Assembly: GCF_052145335.1 (NCBI RefSeq)
Contig: NZ_JBKQOU010000021.1
Location: forward strand, 1-7,458
Direction: 5' to 3'
From: Rhodoblastus sp052145335
GTDB lineage: Bacteria; Pseudomonadota; Alphaproteobacteria; Rhizobiales; Beijerinckiaceae
DNA length: 7,458 bases
Below are positions 6,901 to 7,458 of the stretch, one piece after another. The notes below the pieces were generated by a model, which saw only the letters and a list, made by a program, of their open reading frames with translations, had not been told where the DNA came from and ran no database searches. Position 1 is the first letter of the stretch, and every line of letters starts with the position of its first letter. The position numbers and the translations under genes were made by a program.

Positions 6901-7458
6901 GGTCAAGGCGATGGAGACGATCGCCGAGAAGATCACCATCGTCCAGGAGATCGCGCGCCAGACCGATCTGCTCGCCCTCAACGCGGCGGTGGAAGCGGCG
7001 CGGGCCGGCGAGTACGGGCGCGGCTTCGCGGTGGTCGCTTCGGAAGTGCGCAAGCTCGCCGAACGCAGCCAGGCCGCTGCGGCGGAGATCGGCACGCTGT
7101 CGTCCGGGACGGTGAAGTCGGCGCAGGAGGCCGGCGAGATGCTGGTTCGCCTGGTGCCCGACATCAAGCGCACCGCCGAACTCGTCGCCGAAATCAGCGC
7201 CGCTTGCCGCGAGCAGGACGTCGGTGCGACGCAGATCAATCAGGCGATCCAGCAACTCGACCAGGTGACGCAACAGAATGCGGCGGTGGCGGAGGAAGTC
7301 TCGGCGACGTCCGAGCAGCTGAGCGCACAGGCCGAGCAGCTTCAGCACAGTATCGCCTTCTTCCGCGTCGAAGGCGAGCCCGGGCGGAGCCCTGCCAAGG
7401 CGATTGGGGTGGATACGGCGGTTACGCGGCTCAAGGGCAAGGCGGCTTCGATGCGCGG
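3944..7458 (+). CDS. Soluble poly-HAMP/PAS chemoreceptor (3' truncated)
   Basis: At least 1171 residues, open at the window end. The only upstream in-frame stop is at 3878 and no other start lies between, so ATG 3944 is the start (ATG 3959 is an alternative); its ribosome site is weak (GTGGG, 3934-3937). No signal peptide or membrane helix is seen, so it should be cytoplasmic. About seven HAMP-like units of some 45 residues fill 17-330, a PAS domain occupies about 330-440, and about ten more units run to 902. Unit types recur: GKLATRAD...VQGVN and GPLNVAA...GDFN. The MCP signalling domain is about 907-1140: possible methylation pairs at 936-937, 942-943, 949-950 and 1117-1118, and the hairpin tip EIARQTDLLALNAAVEAARA (from 1002) that binds CheW and CheA. 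The order HAMP-PAS-HAMP-signal is that of Pseudomonas Aer2, with many more HAMPs. The ligand is unknown. No C-terminal CheR/CheB-tethering peptide can be judged because the end is missing. Confidence 0.93.
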   Translation, partial: MSFLSMLKQSHIELAEVQRLTQAIAAGSLSTRANVSIASGEAQAVLVAINELLDAALLPIGEGNRILGQIAHGKVDEMIVKTYQGDHETMKQNVNGIAMVLQKFQAELGKLTECSRQGQLAKRGDAAAFPGAYGDAIRSVNEMLDTVIGPLNVAANCVEQISKGAIPAKITDNYNGDFNILKTNLNLCIDGLGGLRDVAEVVQRMANNDHTKKVDGNYVGIFADLARGINVVQQRVRHVISTMHDIAQGNLEELAEYKKIARRSENDELVPAIIKVMESLQSLVADSHMLTEAAVAERFETRADDTRHSGDLRKVVQGFNRTLDVITEKLNWYQAIIDAVPFPIHVIDTDMKWVFLNKAFEKLMVDQRYVRDRKDAVGRPCSTAAANICNTEKCGIMQLKRGNGESFFDWCGMNCKQDTSNLVNIRGQHVGYVEVVQDLSATLSVRDYTAHEVKRLAENLGQLAEGDLNIELKTPEAGKYTSEAKAQFDTINESLSQLKRAIGELITDATKLSNAAVEGKLATRADASKHNGDFRKIVQGVNDTLDAVIGPLNIAANTVDQISKGVIPAKITDSYNGDFNVIKTNQNQCIDGLGGLREAAEVAQRMADNDYSKGVDGNYLGVFADLAHGVNGAQQRIRHLTTSMQKIAQGNLEDLAEYKKIGRRSENDVLMPAVITMMESLESLVADANMLSKAAVEGKLATRADTSHHHGDFRKVVQGVNNTLDAVIGPLNVAADYIDQISKGVIPPEITDSYSGDFNTIKNNLNTCIAWFKELVAYITAMANGDMTATMNKASAKDQIHEWLMLLKASLGAVVADANTLVKAVVDGKLSVRADAAAHKGEYRRIVEGLNNTLEAVVTPLNVASEYIERISQGDLTGKITESYAGDFNTLIDSINALVDNLSRFAQEVQVAADQVATGSAQSSEASQNLSQGATEQASATEQASSSMEEMASNVKQNSDNASQTEKIARQSAQDAEASGSAVNRAVKAMETIAEKITIVQEIARQTDLLALNAAVEAARAGEYGRGFAVVASEVRKLAERSQAAAAEIGTLSSGTVKSAQEAGEMLVRLVPDIKRTAELVAEISAACREQDVGATQINQAIQQLDQVTQQNAAVAEEVSATSEQLSAQAEQLQHSIAFFRVEGEPGRSPAKAIGVDTAVTRLKGKAASMR
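4381..4917 (+). repeat. Receptor internal repeat, copy 1 (four HAMP units)
   Basis: This 537-base stretch encodes four consecutive HAMP-like units (GPLNVAA, LGGLRDV, RVRHVIS and QSLVADS types). It aligns without gaps to copy 2, offset 1203 bases (401 codons). It includes a 30-base identical run starting at 4504 and a stretch from 4703 with 42 of 43 bases identical. The end (about 4800-4917) is more diverged, and the PAS-coding DNA follows directly. Confidence 0.8.
4931..5263 (+). other. Cysteine-rich PAS domain within the receptor
   Basis: Residues about 330-440. The beginning WYQAIIDAVPFPIHVIDTDM (332-351) and the following WVFLNKAFEKLM are classic PAS strands and helix, and GYVEVVQDLS near 431-440 is the usual closing strand. 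Between them are five cysteines, at 381, 389, 394, 411 and 415, with the local patterns CNTEKCGI and WCGMNCKQDTS. There is no CxxCH, so covalent c-type heme is not indicated. The cluster could bind a metal or iron-sulfur centre, or form redox-active disulfides. Related MCP PAS domains with a C-N-T-x-x-C-G-I stretch exist to my recollection, but I know of no proven cofactor. Confidence 0.75.
5584..6120 (+). repeat. Receptor internal repeat, copy 2
   Basis: The same four-unit block as copy 1 (GPLNIAA, LGGLREA, RIRHLTT, ESLVADA types), 401 codons downstream. Copy 3 starts immediately after it, so copies 2 and 3 are in true tandem with a 537-base (179-codon) period. Third-position differences are modest in its central parts, suggesting recent duplication or gene conversion between copies. 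Confidence 0.8.
6121..6251 (+). repeat. Receptor internal repeat, copy 3 (partial)
   Basis: Only the first unit of the block (GPLNVAA to NTCIA) is preserved, matching 5584-5714 closely. After about 6251 the sequence diverges (AWFKELV), although further HAMP-like units of the same types continue in protein sequence to about 6650. Confidence 0.7.

Noticed and set aside
5870..7348. Long reverse-strand frame opposite the chemoreceptor
   Set aside because: It is the antisense shadow of the receptor repeats and signalling domain; its own repetitiveness simply reflects the repeats on the + strand.

Overview
This window is a chemotaxis signalling cluster on the + strand of a GC-rich bacterium, most likely an alphaproteobacterium. 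That placement is an inference from the gene style: a STAS gene leading a cheY-cheA-cheW series, the form of the CheA and CheW, and receptor repeats of the 'GKLATRAD / GPLNVAA' type. No genus can be named. Four features are intact coding regions or long open reading frames (STAS protein, CheA, CheW, a very large chemoreceptor). Two are decayed: a cheY and the beginning of a membrane chemoreceptor.

Layout. Positions 1-551 hold no gene I can support. There is a short AT-rich patch around 148-203, then a sigma-54-like promoter candidate (200-216) and a few small repeats. A STAS-domain gene starts at GTG 552 and ends at 899. A cheY-like stretch (903-1255) follows. Its 3' half reads as a response-regulator C-terminus, but its 5' half is scrambled across frames, so it looks like a pseudogene. 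Its stop still overlaps the cheA start (ATGA). cheA (1252-3267) is complete with all catalytic boxes and overlaps cheW (3267-3722) by one base (TGATG).

From 3723 to 3943 there is no intact gene. Right after cheW, behind a strong ribosome binding site, lies the frameshifted remnant of a membrane-anchored chemoreceptor start (3727-3800). From 3944 to the window edge (7458) runs an uninterrupted frame of 1171 codons for a soluble chemoreceptor. It has about 17 HAMP-like units of roughly 45 residues, one cysteine-rich PAS domain between the seventh and eighth units, and a canonical MCP signalling hairpin. Its 3' end lies outside the window.

How they fit together. The receptor would sense a cytoplasmic cue, probably through the PAS domain, and relay it through the downstream HAMP array to the signalling hairpin. 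CheW would couple the hairpin to CheA, which autophosphorylates on His47. The local CheY appears unable to accept the signal normally, so output would have to go to a CheY, CheB or other receiver encoded elsewhere, possibly beyond the right edge. No cheR, cheB or cheD is visible here. The points most worth checking are the degenerate cheY, the dead receptor start, the receptor with an Aer2-like order but many more HAMP units, and the five-cysteine PAS.
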